Shown piece by piece: positions 44,201-51,687 of a DNA stretch of 64,000 nt (positions are counted from its first letter, which is position 1; each line of letters starts with the position of its first letter). Under the pieces are notes generated by a model. That model searched no databases. It worked only from the letters and a program-made list of their open reading frames with translations, and was not told the DNA's origin. The translations under genes were made by a program, and so were the position numbers. Origin of the DNA: Ovoidimarina sp038744785 (GTDB taxonomy: Bacteria > Pseudomonadota > Alphaproteobacteria > Rhodobacterales > Rhodobacteraceae); the NCBI GenBank assembly GCA_038744785.1, contig JBCDLX010000009.1:62001-126000 (forward strand), given 5' to 3'.

Positions 44201-44659
44201 TTTGAGCAGGTGAACTCAAACTTCGCGATGCTGTTCACACATCTTTTCGGGGGCGGCGAAGCCAAGCTTGTAATGGTTGAAAGCGACGATCCACTTGATG
44301 CGGGTTTGGAAATCCTGTGCCAGCCGCCGGGCAAAAAGCTTGCTAGTCTTAGCCTTCTGTCTGGCGGCGAACAGACGTTGACGGCGCTTGCGCTTATCTT
44401 TGCGGTGTTTCTGGCGAACCCCGCGCCGATCTGCGTCCTGGACGAAGTTGACGCACCGCTTGACGATGCCAACGTCAATCGGTTCTGCGATCTTCTGGAC
44501 GAGATGACACGCCGGACTGATACGCGGTTTCTGATCATCACTCACCATGCGGTCACCATGGCCCGAATGGACCGGCTGTTCGGGGTCACAATGGGGGAAC
44601 AGGGCGTCAGCCAGCTTGTATCCGTCGATCTGCGCAAGGCCGAAGCGATGGTCGCGTGA
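41204..44659 (+). CDS. smc: Chromosome segregation protein SMC
   Basis: A 1151-residue condensin ATPase of normal length. Walker A GPNGCGKSN is at about residue 31-39. Two long Ala/Glu/Arg-rich coiled coils (about 170-480 and 660-980) flank a hinge (about 500-640). The C-terminal head carries the signature LSLLSGGEQTLTALALIF and Walker B ICVLDEVDAPLDDANV. It compacts and aligns chromosome arms with ScpAB. GTG start; the family N-terminus QFSRIRLSGFKSFVDPTE is clear. Two DnaA-box-like 9-mers lie upstream. Confidence 0.97.
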   Translation: MQFSRIRLSGFKSFVDPTEMVIADGLTGIVGPNGCGKSNLLEALRWVMGENRPTAMRGDGMEDVIFAGTSRRPPRNHAEVAVLIDNADRLAPAGFNESDLLEIVRRITRDAGSAYKVNQKDVRARDVQMLFADASTGAHSPALVRQGQISELINAKPRARRRILEEAAGISGLYQRRHEAELKLKGAETNLARVDDVIEALANQLSQLARQAKQAARYRAISEELQLAEGILLYRRWREADDALQEAEAELAEKVRSAGEAERVAREAATARIGRDEALPPLREEMAIAEAVLQRFAVQRDRLTDEEARAAENIQALEARGSQLARDIEREAALGSDAGETIARLDAEATELIDAGKGHADRVDTAAEEAADAAEILKDREATYARLTEDAARLAARHQSAQRLLEDALRTVERGEGEAARARDAATQAEAAEKASGEAQSAASTSLAVAQDAAAQAEAALEEADAARGAAQAREAEARAGRSEAEGEVAALRAEVAALARLVDRDTAEGGQVLDLLRVASGYEKALGAALADDLRAPAIENGAATGWALLPGYPQPQILPDGVAALTNHVSVPEVLVRRLAQVGLVDRADGIRLQPFLLPGQRLVSVEGDLWRWDGYRAGADDAPSAAALRLQQLNRLEELKQDLEGATARADGAVRAHDLLKRQLAEVTETDAQARETRRTADVRVTEASRALSKVEAERSIAAGKLESARLAERRHEDEATAARSAAREAEAGLASLGDLDAARADVEDLRLAVEAARMTMMTRRSGYDELRREGEERTKRLSAIEREVTGWRSRAETAGTRTAELKARLAETEEELATARSKPAEFEAKRESLADEIDAAERRRADASDTLAEAETAQRRAIEAERTAERDASAAREARAGTEARTESARDAVAAAAARIREEQGATPIALLEKLATDPDAMPRAEKVEADVVRLKRQRDALGAVNLRAEEDAREVEEEHSTLVAEKADLEAAIRALRNGIQSLNREGRERLLTAFEQVNSNFAMLFTHLFGGGEAKLVMVESDDPLDAGLEILCQPPGKKLASLSLLSGGEQTLTALALIFAVFLANPAPICVLDEVDAPLDDANVNRFCDLLDEMTRRTDTRFLIITHHAVTMARMDRLFGVTMGEQGVSQLVSVDLRKAEAMVA

Positions 44660-44667
44660 AGAAAGTA

Positions 44668-44679
44668 TTAACCTTAACC
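44668..44679 (+). promoter_or_regulatory. Tandem TTAACC repeat (CtrA-like half sites)
   Basis: TTAACC is repeated directly with no spacer, nine bases after the smc stop and 37 bases before a small gene. TTAACC is the core of the CtrA half site in alphaproteobacteria, although the standard spacing between half sites is seven bases, not two. Binding is therefore only a possibility. Confidence 0.3.
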
Positions 44680-44716
44680 ACCTAGCCCATGACCTTAGGC
44701 AGGTTCGGAGATTTAA

Positions 44717-44836
44717 ATGAACGAGATGGTCGTCGCGGCAATCGGAATGGCGCTTCTCGCTTTCGCGGGTACGCTCGGGGATTTGGCTGCGACACTTCCC
44801 ACGGCGGCGTCCGACCAGGTGGTCGCCACGCATTAA
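44717..44836 (+). CDS. Small protein, 39 residues, probably membrane-associated
   Basis: A short gene starting MNEMVVAAIGMALLAFAGTL and ending DQVVATH before TAA. GGAG sits six bases before the ATG, an ideal ribosome site. The first 30 residues are hydrophobic enough for one membrane helix or a signal-like segment. It lies 57 bases after smc, is preceded by a tandem TTAACC element and is followed by an inverted repeat (44913-44948) before convergent mltB-like gene. I do not recognise it. The ribosome site, hydrophobic pattern and position make it more than noise. Confidence 0.5.
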   Translation: MNEMVVAAIGMALLAFAGTLGDLAATLPTAASDQVVATH

Positions 44837-44912
44837 ACCGTATCGCCTTCAGACGCGAGTACGGCGAAAGGCAAGTGACTGGTGAAGCGACGTCGAAAAT
44901 GCTTGTCCGTAA

Positions 44913-44948
44913 CTTTAGGAACTGCCGTTCTTTCATCACGTCCTAAAG
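44913..44948. terminator. Inverted repeat between convergent genes
   Basis: CTTTAGGA (44913-44920) pairs with TCCTAAAG (44941-44948) across 20 bases, with an inner GAAC/GTTC pair. It spans the stop of the transglycosylase gene and faces the small gene and smc. It may be a two-way terminator; there is no T run. Confidence 0.35.
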
Positions 44949-46121
44949 GCTGTTCAGAAGCTCCACCGTTGGCCAGGCATCCGCTGGAAGCCCCAATCGT
45001 GACTGCTCTTTTTGCACGGCGTCCCGCGTCATGCGTCCAAGAATCCCATCAATCCCGCCCACATCATGGCCCCGTGCCGACAGCCTTTCCTGAAGCGCCT
45101 TCATTTGCCCTTCGCTTAACGGGGGTGTCGGATCGCCGGCATTGAAAATCGGGCCTCCTTCAAGCCGCGTAGCGAAATACGCCGCCGTCATCACGTAAAC
45201 GAAGCTTTTGTTCCACTCGAAATAGACGTTGAAATTCGGATAGGCGAGAAAGGCGGGGCCATTTCGTCCCTGGGGCAGAAGAAGTGCTGCTTCAAGATCC
45301 GCCGGACCCAGGTTGCCTTGTCGGGGCTGCACCCCAAGCTGGGACCATTCCGATACGGGCATGGGTTGTCCAAGCCCAGACACCGACCAATCCAGGTCCC
45401 CTGGCACGTCGACCTCTTGCAGCCAGGGTTCCCCCGGGCGCCAGCCGAGTGACGATAGCATCTGGGCCCCAGACATAAGCGCGTCGGGCGGTGACGTTTT
45501 AAGGCTAACCGTCCCGTCGCCGTCGCCATCAACGCCATTTTCGATAATGTCACCGGGCAGCATCTGTACCATGCCGATTTCACCGGCCCAGGCGCCGGTT
45601 GTCGTACGCGGATCCAGATCACCCCGCTCGTAAAGGTCGAGGGCCGCAAACACCTGTGGCCGGAAAAGATCTGGGCGGCGGCAATCGTGGCTAAGGGTCA
45701 TCAACGCGTTCACGGTGTTGAAATCGCCCTGTACCGCGCCGTAGTCGGTTTCGAACGCCCAAAATGCCAACAGAACCCCGCGCGGCACGCCCCATCGGCT
45801 TTCGATCGCGTTGAAAACGTCGCCGTAGCGTTGCCCGTTCCGCACCCCATTATCGATCCGGTTTTGGCTGATCAGTCGTCGGGCAAACTGAGTGAATGGC
45901 ATCTGAAAGATACCTTGCGCCCGATCGGCCCGGATGACGTTGGGATCTTGCCGGACCGCAGCGAAGAATTGGTCCACGGTCTCTGATGCGTGCCCGCGCG
46001 CGATAGCTTCTGCTTTCATGCGCGAAACGAAATCACCGAATGACCCGCCGCACGCCACGCTGGCAGCGGCTGCACCCAAGGTTGAAACGAGCATGGCAAA
46101 TGCAAGGAAAATGGTACGCAT
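44943..46121 (-). CDS. Lytic murein transglycosylase (MltB/SLT_2 family) with peptidoglycan-binding domain
   Basis: A 392-residue exported enzyme. The signal peptide ends near residue 22. The SLT_2 domain covers about 25-320: RIDNGVRNGQRYGDVFNAIE, the catalytic Glu in LAFWAFETDYGAVQGDFNT and GAWAGEIGMVQMLPGDIIENGVDGDGDG. A C-terminal PG_binding_1 domain (about 335-392) has LSEGQMKALQERLSARGHDVGGIDGILGRMTRDAV (partial). GGAG five bases before ATG 46121 fixes the start. Acts in periplasmic wall turnover. Confidence 0.93.
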   Translation of the reverse strand: MRTIFLAFAMLVSTLGAAAASVACGGSFGDFVSRMKAEAIARGHASETVDQFFAAVRQDPNVIRADRAQGIFQMPFTQFARRLISQNRIDNGVRNGQRYGDVFNAIESRWGVPRGVLLAFWAFETDYGAVQGDFNTVNALMTLSHDCRRPDLFRPQVFAALDLYERGDLDPRTTTGAWAGEIGMVQMLPGDIIENGVDGDGDGTVSLKTSPPDALMSGAQMLSSLGWRPGEPWLQEVDVPGDLDWSVSGLGQPMPVSEWSQLGVQPRQGNLGPADLEAALLLPQGRNGPAFLAYPNFNVYFEWNKSFVYVMTAAYFATRLEGGPIFNAGDPTPPLSEGQMKALQERLSARGHDVGGIDGILGRMTRDAVQKEQSRLGLPADAWPTVELLNSL

Positions 46122-46250
46122 CTGGTCTCCAATCCTGTAGGCTACGAACCATACCCGCGAGAGCGAGTCGTGCAAGCACGGCGGTACGATAATTTCGCGT
46201 GTATACTATGCAGTCTTGGTCGGTATACCGGTTTGCATGGATGGGGATTG

Positions 46251-46270
46251 GGTCCCGTCAAGACGGGACC
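46251..46270. promoter_or_regulatory. Perfect 9-base dyad before the receiver gene, with upstream -10-like box
   Basis: GGTCCCGTC (46251-46259) and GACGGGACC (46262-46270) are perfect arms around AA, 56 bases before the receiver-domain start. A TATACT box at 46202-46207 and a CGGTATACCG palindrome at 46221-46230 precede it in the 204-base divergent gap. The dyad has almost no loop, which suits a dimer operator as well as an RNA hairpin. No T run follows. Confidence 0.45.
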
Positions 46271-46325
46271 GGGCGACGACATATGAAGGGGGCTTCCGGG
46301 CGCACGCGTCTGGCGCCAATTGCGA

Positions 46326-46694
46326 ATGAAGGTTCTTATCGTCGAAAGTGATCCGGAGCTTTCCCGCATCTGGCAGCGCCACTTAGAGCGCCAGGGTGCA
46401 ACTGTTCGGTTGGCCACTTCGCAGGCCGAGGCCGTCGCCCGGCTTCAGAAATGCGATATTCAGGTTATCGTGCTAAGCCTTGACCTGTCGGTCGGAAGCG
46501 CGCTTGCGGTCGCCGACTTCGCAAGCTACCGCCGCCCCGAGGCGCGCGTGGTCTTTGTGACGCGCAGCGGGTTCTTTTCGGATGGATCCATCTTTCGTCT
46601 GGCTCCCAATACGGCCGCTTTTGTTGCGGCGGAGACGCCACCAGAAGATCTCGCTGCCATCGTCGAACACCACGGCAGCCATCACCCGGCATAG
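46326..46694 (+). CDS. Stand-alone response-regulator receiver domain
   Basis: A 122-residue single CheY-like domain without an output domain. The acidic pocket is VESDPE (positions 7-11) and the phospho-acceptor is Asp53 in LSLDLSVGSA. The conserved Thr is in VVFVTRSG. The invariant Lys near position 103 appears to be lost: AAFVAAETPPEDL stands where YxxKPxxxEEL is usual. The Pro after the Asp loop is Gly. It may thus be a phosphorylation-altered adaptor. ATG 46326 is preferred to TTG 46320. No histidine kinase is adjacent. Confidence 0.87.
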   Translation: MKVLIVESDPELSRIWQRHLERQGATVRLATSQAEAVARLQKCDIQVIVLSLDLSVGSALAVADFASYRRPEARVVFVTRSGFFSDGSIFRLAPNTAAFVAAETPPEDLAAIVEHHGSHHPA

Positions 46695-46703
46695 GGGGCG
46701 ACG

Positions 46704-47684
46704 TTAAACCGCGGTCCGATCATGGGGCGTGCTCCAATCAAGAACAGGATTGATCGGGATGATCCGGTGCGGATTGATCGTCTCGTGGCTATAATGATAG
46801 TGGCGGACGATATGATCGAAGTTCACGGTTTCTGCGACGCCGGGCAATTGATAAAGTTCTCGCGCATAGGCCCATAGGTTCGGAAAGTCGATCAGCCGTT
46901 TCCGGTTGCATTTGAAATGCAAATGATAAACCGGATCAAATCGGAATAAGGTTGTCGCAAGGCGCCAGTCGGCCTCGGTCACGCGATCTCCGACAAGGTA
47001 TCGGCGGTTAGACAGACGGTTTTCCAGCCATTCGAGCGCGTCGAACAGCGCTGTGACGGCTTCGTCGTATGCCTCCTGAGATGTTGCAAAGCCCGATTTG
47101 TAGACGCCGTTGTTGACGTCACGGTAGACGCGCGCATTGACCTCTTCAATCTCGTCACGCAGTTCTTCCGGCCAGAAATCGTCGTTGTTTCCGGTGAGGT
47201 GGTCGAAGGCTGAATTGAACATGCGAATGATTTCAGAGCTTTCGTTCGACACGATCGTTTCGCGTGACGTGTCCCACAGGATCGGCACCGTAACGCGACC
47301 CGAAGTGTTGGGATCAGCCTTTGTGTAGATGTCGCGCGCGAAGGGAAGCCCATAAAGCGTATCGCCCGTCGCCTTGGGATAGTCCGACTGAAAGCTCCAC
47401 CCGTCTGACATCATATCCGGATGCACGACTGAGACGCCGATCAGATTTTTCAGACCCTTAAGTGACCGGAAGATTAGGGCGCGATGTGCCCAAGGACACG
47501 CGTAAGAAACATAAAGATGGTAGCGGTCCGCCTCGGCCTGAAACCCGCTTTCGCCCGAGGGGCCAGGTTCGCCGTTCCTGGTGATCCAATTGCGGTACTT
47601 CGCGGTGCTGCGGACAAATTTTCCACCGCTCGCCTTGGTGTCGTACCACGTGTCCTGCCAGACGCCATCAACCAACTGACCCAT
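46704..47684 (-). CDS. yqjG: Glutathionyl-hydroquinone reductase (YqjG/Xi-class GST)
   Basis: A 326-residue Xi-class glutathione transferase. The redox Cys is in YACPWAHRALIFR, the Xi signature (CPWAHR). Other family blocks are VSVVHPDM, GRVTVPILWD, IVSNESSEIIRMFN and LVGDRVTEADWRLATTLFRFDPVYHLHFKCN (partial). It reduces glutathionyl-quinones. AAGGAG is nine bases before ATG 47684. The next gene upstream is divergent across 227 bases, which contain a CACGATCGTG palindrome at 47838-47847. Confidence 0.95.
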   Translation of the reverse strand: MGQLVDGVWQDTWYDTKASGGKFVRSTAKYRNWITRNGEPGPSGESGFQAEADRYHLYVSYACPWAHRALIFRSLKGLKNLIGVSVVHPDMMSDGWSFQSDYPKATGDTLYGLPFARDIYTKADPNTSGRVTVPILWDTSRETIVSNESSEIIRMFNSAFDHLTGNNDDFWPEELRDEIEEVNARVYRDVNNGVYKSGFATSQEAYDEAVTALFDALEWLENRLSNRRYLVGDRVTEADWRLATTLFRFDPVYHLHFKCNRKRLIDFPNLWAYARELYQLPGVAETVNFDHIVRHYHYSHETINPHRIIPINPVLDWSTPHDRTAV

Positions 47685-47911
47685 AGCCCTGTCTCCTTCA
47701 AGCTGCGGCAAAACTTAAGGCGTCGCGGACATGGAGAAAGCCCGATGCGGGCGCAACCGAGGTGCAAAAATGCACAGCGATCTGTCTATAGTCCCGTGCA
47801 AGAACCGTAGATTGTTCACACTAGGGTACGAAAATCTCACGATCGTGCAGGTTCATCTTGATTTTGCACCGGTTCCCAGCATCGTCCGACGAGCCAGTTG
47901 GGGGCGTAGAG

Positions 47912-48262
47912 ATGTCGGAATTTTTACCGAAAGAAGTGCGTGCGGGCATGGAACTGGCCCGCAAACGGGCACAGCGCAATGCGTCGCGCTTGCGCCTTCA
48001 GGTGGGCGATCAGTCGTTCACAATCCTTCGACTTTGGGACAAGGGTCTATCGCTTGAAGAAGATGCCGACGCACCCGCACGCGGGTATGCCGACATTTAC
48101 GACGGGCAGCGGCATCTGACGCAATGCCTGATCGTGGCGTCAGACAATGAACCGGGCGAGCGGTGTTTTGAGTTCAAGCGAGCGACCGCAGCACATGATA
48201 ACGCACCACGCGACTACGCTGTCGAAAAAACCGCGCCAGCGGGTCTATTGCCGCCTCGCTAG
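47912..48262 (+). CDS. Conserved hypothetical protein, 116 residues
   Basis: A small soluble protein starting MSEFLPKEVRAGMELARKRAQRNASRLRL, with a basic amphipathic N-terminal helix, then a compact strand pattern (DQSFTILRLWDKGLSLEEDA, YADIYDGQRHLTQCLIVAS, GERCFEFKRAT). The layout suggests a PilZ-like or small beta fold, but I cannot name the family; similar short proteins occur in Rhodobacterales. It ends four bases before a convergent aminotransferase gene. ATG at 47912 is chosen over 47858 on length and content. Confidence 0.75.
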   Translation: MSEFLPKEVRAGMELARKRAQRNASRLRLQVGDQSFTILRLWDKGLSLEEDADAPARGYADIYDGQRHLTQCLIVASDNEPGERCFEFKRATAAHDNAPRDYAVEKTAPAGLLPPR

Positions 48263-48265
48263 GAG

Positions 48266-49432
48266 CTACTGCAAGTCGCCGAAGGCACGCGAAAGACGCG
48301 ACAGCGCCTCTTCGATCCGCGTGCGCTGCGTCCCAAGGTTGAACCGAAGAAATTGCTCGCCGCCTGGACCGAACGTGACGCCCCGGTTGGCGGCAATTCC
48401 AGCGTCGCGTTCGACCCGGGCAGTAAACTCCTCGGTAGTCATACCGGTGCCAGAAAAATCGACCCAGGCCAGGAACGTTGCTTCGATCGGTGTCATCCGC
48501 AGACCGGGTATGGAGCCGATGCCATCGGCGAAGGCTTTTCGATTGCCATCCAGATAAGCGACTAGAGCGTCAGCCCATTGCGAACCTTCCGGCGTCTGCG
48601 CCGCCGTCGCCAGCGCCGGACCCATCGTCGTTGGTTGAAACTTCAGCGCCCGAAAACGGGCGGCCATGGCCTGTCGCAGGGTCGGATCGTTGATGATGAT
48701 GTTTCCAACCCGCATGCCAGGCATGGGGAAGGTTTTCGTCACAGCTGTCAGCATAATCAGCCGCTCGGACAGGTCATCAATCAATGTCAAAGGCGTGTGA
48801 TTGGCCCCAGGGTATACAAGGTCTTGATGGATCTCATCCGACATCAGAAGAAGATCGTGACGGCGGACAAATTCGGCGAGCGCGTCAAGTTCGGCCCGAT
48901 CCCAGACACGGCCGACAGGGTTGTGCGGCGAACAAAACAGGACGGCCTTCTCGTCGCCCTGAAGCTGCTCTTCCAAAGCGTCAAGGTCCATCACATAGCG
49001 TTCACCATCCAGCACCATTTCAGACTGGACAAGCCGCCGGTTTGCGCCAGTGACGGTGGACTCGAACTCGGGATAGACCGGGGTGAAGACGATCACCCCG
49101 TCGCCCGGATCGGTGAATGTATCGAGACACAGCGCGATGGCATTGCACAGGCCGTTCGCTGTGAAGATGTCAGACGGATCCGGAGACCAGCCATGGCGGC
49201 TGTCTAGCCACCAGGCGGTCGAGGCAAGGTAGGCATCATTGTCGAACCCATAGCCAAGGATGCCATGGTCAAGCATTCGCCGACCTGCATCCAGTACGAA
49301 ATCCGGCAACTCAAAATCCGTATCCGCCACCCACATTGGCAAGCAATCGTCTGGGACATTGTATAACTTCTGGGCTTTGTCCCATTTGTTGCAGCCCGTG
49401 CCTCGCCGCTCGGTGAGCTTGTCGAAATTCAT
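48266..49432 (-). CDS. MalY/PatB-type C-S lyase (PLP aminotransferase fold)
   Basis: A 388-residue PLP enzyme of the cystathionine beta-lyase (PatB/MalY) group. The family start MNFDKLTERRGTGCNKWDK is typical, with LPMWVADTDFELPDFV, the PLP-stacking FTPVYPEF, CSPHNPVGRVW, SDEIHQDLVY and the PLP Lys in AVTKTFPMPGMRVG. The usual reaction is beta-elimination of cystathionine or cysteine conjugates. GGAG six bases before ATG 49432 fixes the start. It is divergent from the def operon over 84 bases. Confidence 0.93.
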   Translation of the reverse strand: MNFDKLTERRGTGCNKWDKAQKLYNVPDDCLPMWVADTDFELPDFVLDAGRRMLDHGILGYGFDNDAYLASTAWWLDSRHGWSPDPSDIFTANGLCNAIALCLDTFTDPGDGVIVFTPVYPEFESTVTGANRRLVQSEMVLDGERYVMDLDALEEQLQGDEKAVLFCSPHNPVGRVWDRAELDALAEFVRRHDLLLMSDEIHQDLVYPGANHTPLTLIDDLSERLIMLTAVTKTFPMPGMRVGNIIINDPTLRQAMAARFRALKFQPTTMGPALATAAQTPEGSQWADALVAYLDGNRKAFADGIGSIPGLRMTPIEATFLAWVDFSGTGMTTEEFTARVERDAGIAANRGVTFGPGGEQFLRFNLGTQRTRIEEALSRLSRAFGDLQ

Positions 49433-49516
49433 GACTGTCTCCGCCTGTGTCAGGGCGAACCTAATGATCCCGGGCAGGCCTTCAAGCTGATTGCAGCCCG
49501 AGACCGGGTCACTTAA

Positions 49517-50047
49517 ATGACAGCTATGGCGTTGAAAGAGATCATACTGCATCCAGACCCGCGACTGAAGAAGACTGCCGCACCGGTAGAGGATTTCGGC
49601 GCCGAGTTGCGGCGCCTGGCCGACGACATGCTGGAAACCATGTACGACGCGCCAGGTATCGGGCTTGCGGCGCCGCAGGTCGGGGTTCTCCGGCGCGTCC
49701 TTGTGATGGATTGCGTCAAAGAGGAGAGTGAGCCCGCGCGGCCGATGGTACTTGTTAACCCAACCGTGACGTGGGCGTCAGATGACCTGAACACCTATGA
49801 AGAAGGCTGTTTATCGATCCCCGAGCAATATGGCGACGTGGACCGTCCGGCCGAGGTTAAAGTCAGTTGGACGGATCTGGACGGCAAGGCACGGGAAGAA
49901 CAGTTCGATGGGCTGTGGGCGACGTGCGTTCAGCACGAGATCGACCACTTGGATGGCAAGCTTTTTATCGACTACCTCAAGCCGTTGCGCCGCCAGATGA
50001 TCACCCGAAAAATGGTTAAGCTGAAGCGTGAGCGAGCGCGGGCGTGA
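49517..50047 (+). CDS. def: Peptide deformylase
   Basis: A 176-residue metalloprotease that removes the N-formyl group from nascent chains. The three motifs are intact: GIGLAAPQVG, EGCLSIPEQ (Cys metal ligand) and QHEIDHLDG (two His ligands and catalytic Glu). ATG 49517 or 49526 may be used. Its stop overlaps the GTG of a second deformylase-like gene in GTGA, which in turn overlaps fmt. Confidence 0.96.
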   Translation: MTAMALKEIILHPDPRLKKTAAPVEDFGAELRRLADDMLETMYDAPGIGLAAPQVGVLRRVLVMDCVKEESEPARPMVLVNPTVTWASDDLNTYEEGCLSIPEQYGDVDRPAEVKVSWTDLDGKAREEQFDGLWATCVQHEIDHLDGKLFIDYLKPLRRQMITRKMVKLKRERARA

Positions 50048-50541
50048 CCGCGCGACCGATCCTGCCTTGGCCGCACCCGGCCCTCAAAAAAGCAGCCGCG
50101 CCCGTAGGCAAGATCACTGATGACATTCGCACCCTCTGGGACGATATGATCGATACAATGGAGGCTATGCCGGGCGTGGGACTTGCAGCCCCCCAGATCG
50201 GGTATGGTTTGCAGCTTGCCGTTGTTGATGCATCGGACGACCGGGGCCACGCAGTTCGGATCGCGGATCCCGAAGTTCTGGACGTCTCGGACACGGCCAA
50301 CGTGCATCCCGAAGCCAGCCCAAACCTGCCCGGTGTGCACGCCAATATAACCCGCCCGGCAGAGGTTACAGTGGCCTTCACGGACCAGACGGGCACACGT
50401 GTAACCCAGACGTTCAAGGGACTTTGGGCCACCAGCGTTCAACATCAGATTGACCATCTGAACGGACGAATGTTCTTCGACAATCTCAGCCGGACGAAGC
50501 GGGCGATGCTGTTGAAGCGGGCTGGGAAACGCACGCGATGA
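50044..50541 (+). CDS. Degenerate peptide deformylase paralogue
   Basis: A 165-residue protein clearly built on the deformylase fold: HPALKKAAAPV, GVGLAAPQIGYGLQLAV, and RPAEVTVAFTDQTG. Motif 1 is intact, but motif 2 EGCLS is replaced by EASPNLPG, so the metal-ligand Cys is lost, and motif 3 HEIDH is HQIDH, so the catalytic Glu is Gln. It is therefore unlikely to be a normal deformylase. It is translationally coupled to both neighbours (GTGA with def, ATGA with fmt), so it is kept and expressed. Regulatory or ribosome-binding function is conceivable. Confidence 0.92.
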   Translation: MTARPILPWPHPALKKAAAPVGKITDDIRTLWDDMIDTMEAMPGVGLAAPQIGYGLQLAVVDASDDRGHAVRIADPEVLDVSDTANVHPEASPNLPGVHANITRPAEVTVAFTDQTGTRVTQTFKGLWATSVQHQIDHLNGRMFFDNLSRTKRAMLLKRAGKRTR

Positions 50542-51446
50542 AATTGGTGTTCATGGGCACACCGGCATTTTCGGTTCCCGCGCTCGACGCGCTTGCGAGT
50601 GCGGGCCATGAGATTGCCGTGGTCTATACGCAACCGCCGCGCCCGGCAGGCCGTGGGCAAAAGGAACAGCGTTCACCTGTCCATGCGCGCGCCAAAGAGC
50701 TTGGGATCACCGTGCGGCACCCCAAGTCGCTACGGGACGCGGATGAACAGACGGCGTTCCGGGACATTGGGGCAGAGGTTGCGGTCGTGGTCGCGTACGG
50801 GTTGATCCTGCCTCAGCCGGTGCTTGATGCGCCCAAGCGTGGATGCCTTAACATTCACGCGTCGCTCTTGCCGCGCTGGCGCGGGGCCGCCCCCATCCAC
50901 CGGGCCATTCTGGCAGGCGACGCTGAAACCGGTGTTTGCATTATGCAAATGGAGGCGGGGCTGGACACTGGCCCTGTACTTTTGCGTCAAGCTACGCCGA
51001 TCAGCTCGGATGAGATCACGGCAGACCTTCATGACCGGCTAGCGGGCATCGGGGCCGATTTGATCGTTCGGGCGCTTCGACATTTGCCCGATCTCGAGCC
51101 TCAGGCTCAGCCTGACGAGGGCGTGACCTATGCACATAAGATCGACAAGGCCGAAGCACGAATTGACTGGACGAAACATGCAGATGCGGTGGATCGGCAT
51201 GTCCGGGGGCTGTCCCCGTTCCCCGGCGCGTGGACGACGCTCGGCGGTCGGCGGCTGAAGCTTTTGCGCTCTACGATGGTGGACGGTTCGGGTCGGCCGG
51301 GCGAGGTGCTGAATGACCTGACGATCGCCTGCGGCAAAGGCGCCATTGCAGTCACCGAGGTGCAGATCGAAGGTCGCGCCCGGCAGGGGATGCGTGATTT
51401 TCTGAACGGGACGCCGGTACCGCCCGGCACGATAGTGGGAGGCTGA
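50538..51446 (+). CDS. fmt: Methionyl-tRNA formyltransferase
   Basis: A 302-residue enzyme that formylates initiator Met-tRNA. Landmarks: LVFMGTPAFSVPALDAL, the formyl-folate loop LNIHASLLPRWRGAAPIHRAIL (split), GDAETGVCIMQMEAGLDTGPVL, and the C-terminal tRNA-binding OB domain with INWTKHADAV-like IDWTKHADAV and FPGAWTTLGGRRLKLL. The ATG overlaps the deformylase-like stop in ATGA. With def it forms the classical formylation/deformylation operon. Confidence 0.97.
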   Translation: MKLVFMGTPAFSVPALDALASAGHEIAVVYTQPPRPAGRGQKEQRSPVHARAKELGITVRHPKSLRDADEQTAFRDIGAEVAVVVAYGLILPQPVLDAPKRGCLNIHASLLPRWRGAAPIHRAILAGDAETGVCIMQMEAGLDTGPVLLRQATPISSDEITADLHDRLAGIGADLIVRALRHLPDLEPQAQPDEGVTYAHKIDKAEARIDWTKHADAVDRHVRGLSPFPGAWTTLGGRRLKLLRSTMVDGSGRPGEVLNDLTIACGKGAIAVTEVQIEGRARQGMRDFLNGTPVPPGTIVGG

Positions 51447-51450
51447 AGCC

Positions 51451-51687
51451 ATGTTTCCAAGTATGATCGGCGCGGTGGTGATCGCAGGCATCGTCGGCTA
51501 CCTGAGCGAAAAATGGGGGTTCACCCATAACGGGATTCTGCAGTCGATCATTATCTGCATCGGCGGCGCGTTCCTGTTTTACTTTGTTACACTGATGTTC
51601 GGGGTCAGTTTCGGAAGCCGTGGCATCAACGCAATCATCGCATCCATCGGTGCATTGGTGATCGTGCCGACGCATTGGCGCAAGTGA
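51451..51687 (+). CDS. Small membrane protein, 78 residues
   Basis: A hydrophobic protein with three likely helices: about residues 4-19, 29-50 and 57-73. Gly-rich helices (MIGAVVIAGIVGYLS and IIICIGGAFLFYFVTLMFG) recall the GlsB/YeaQ/YmgE transglycosylase-associated family, which this is probably near, but I would not insist. It follows fmt by four bases and its stop overlaps the start of the DMSP-lyase-like gene in GTGA, so it is cotranslated with both. Confidence 0.8.
   Translation: MFPSMIGAVVIAGIVGYLSEKWGFTHNGILQSIIICIGGAFLFYFVTLMFGVSFGSRGINAIIASIGALVIVPTHWRK

Noticed and set aside
42417..44541. Several open frames of 160-374 codons in other frames over smc
   Set aside because: All are Ala/Arg/Ser-rich echoes of the coiled-coil coding sequence.
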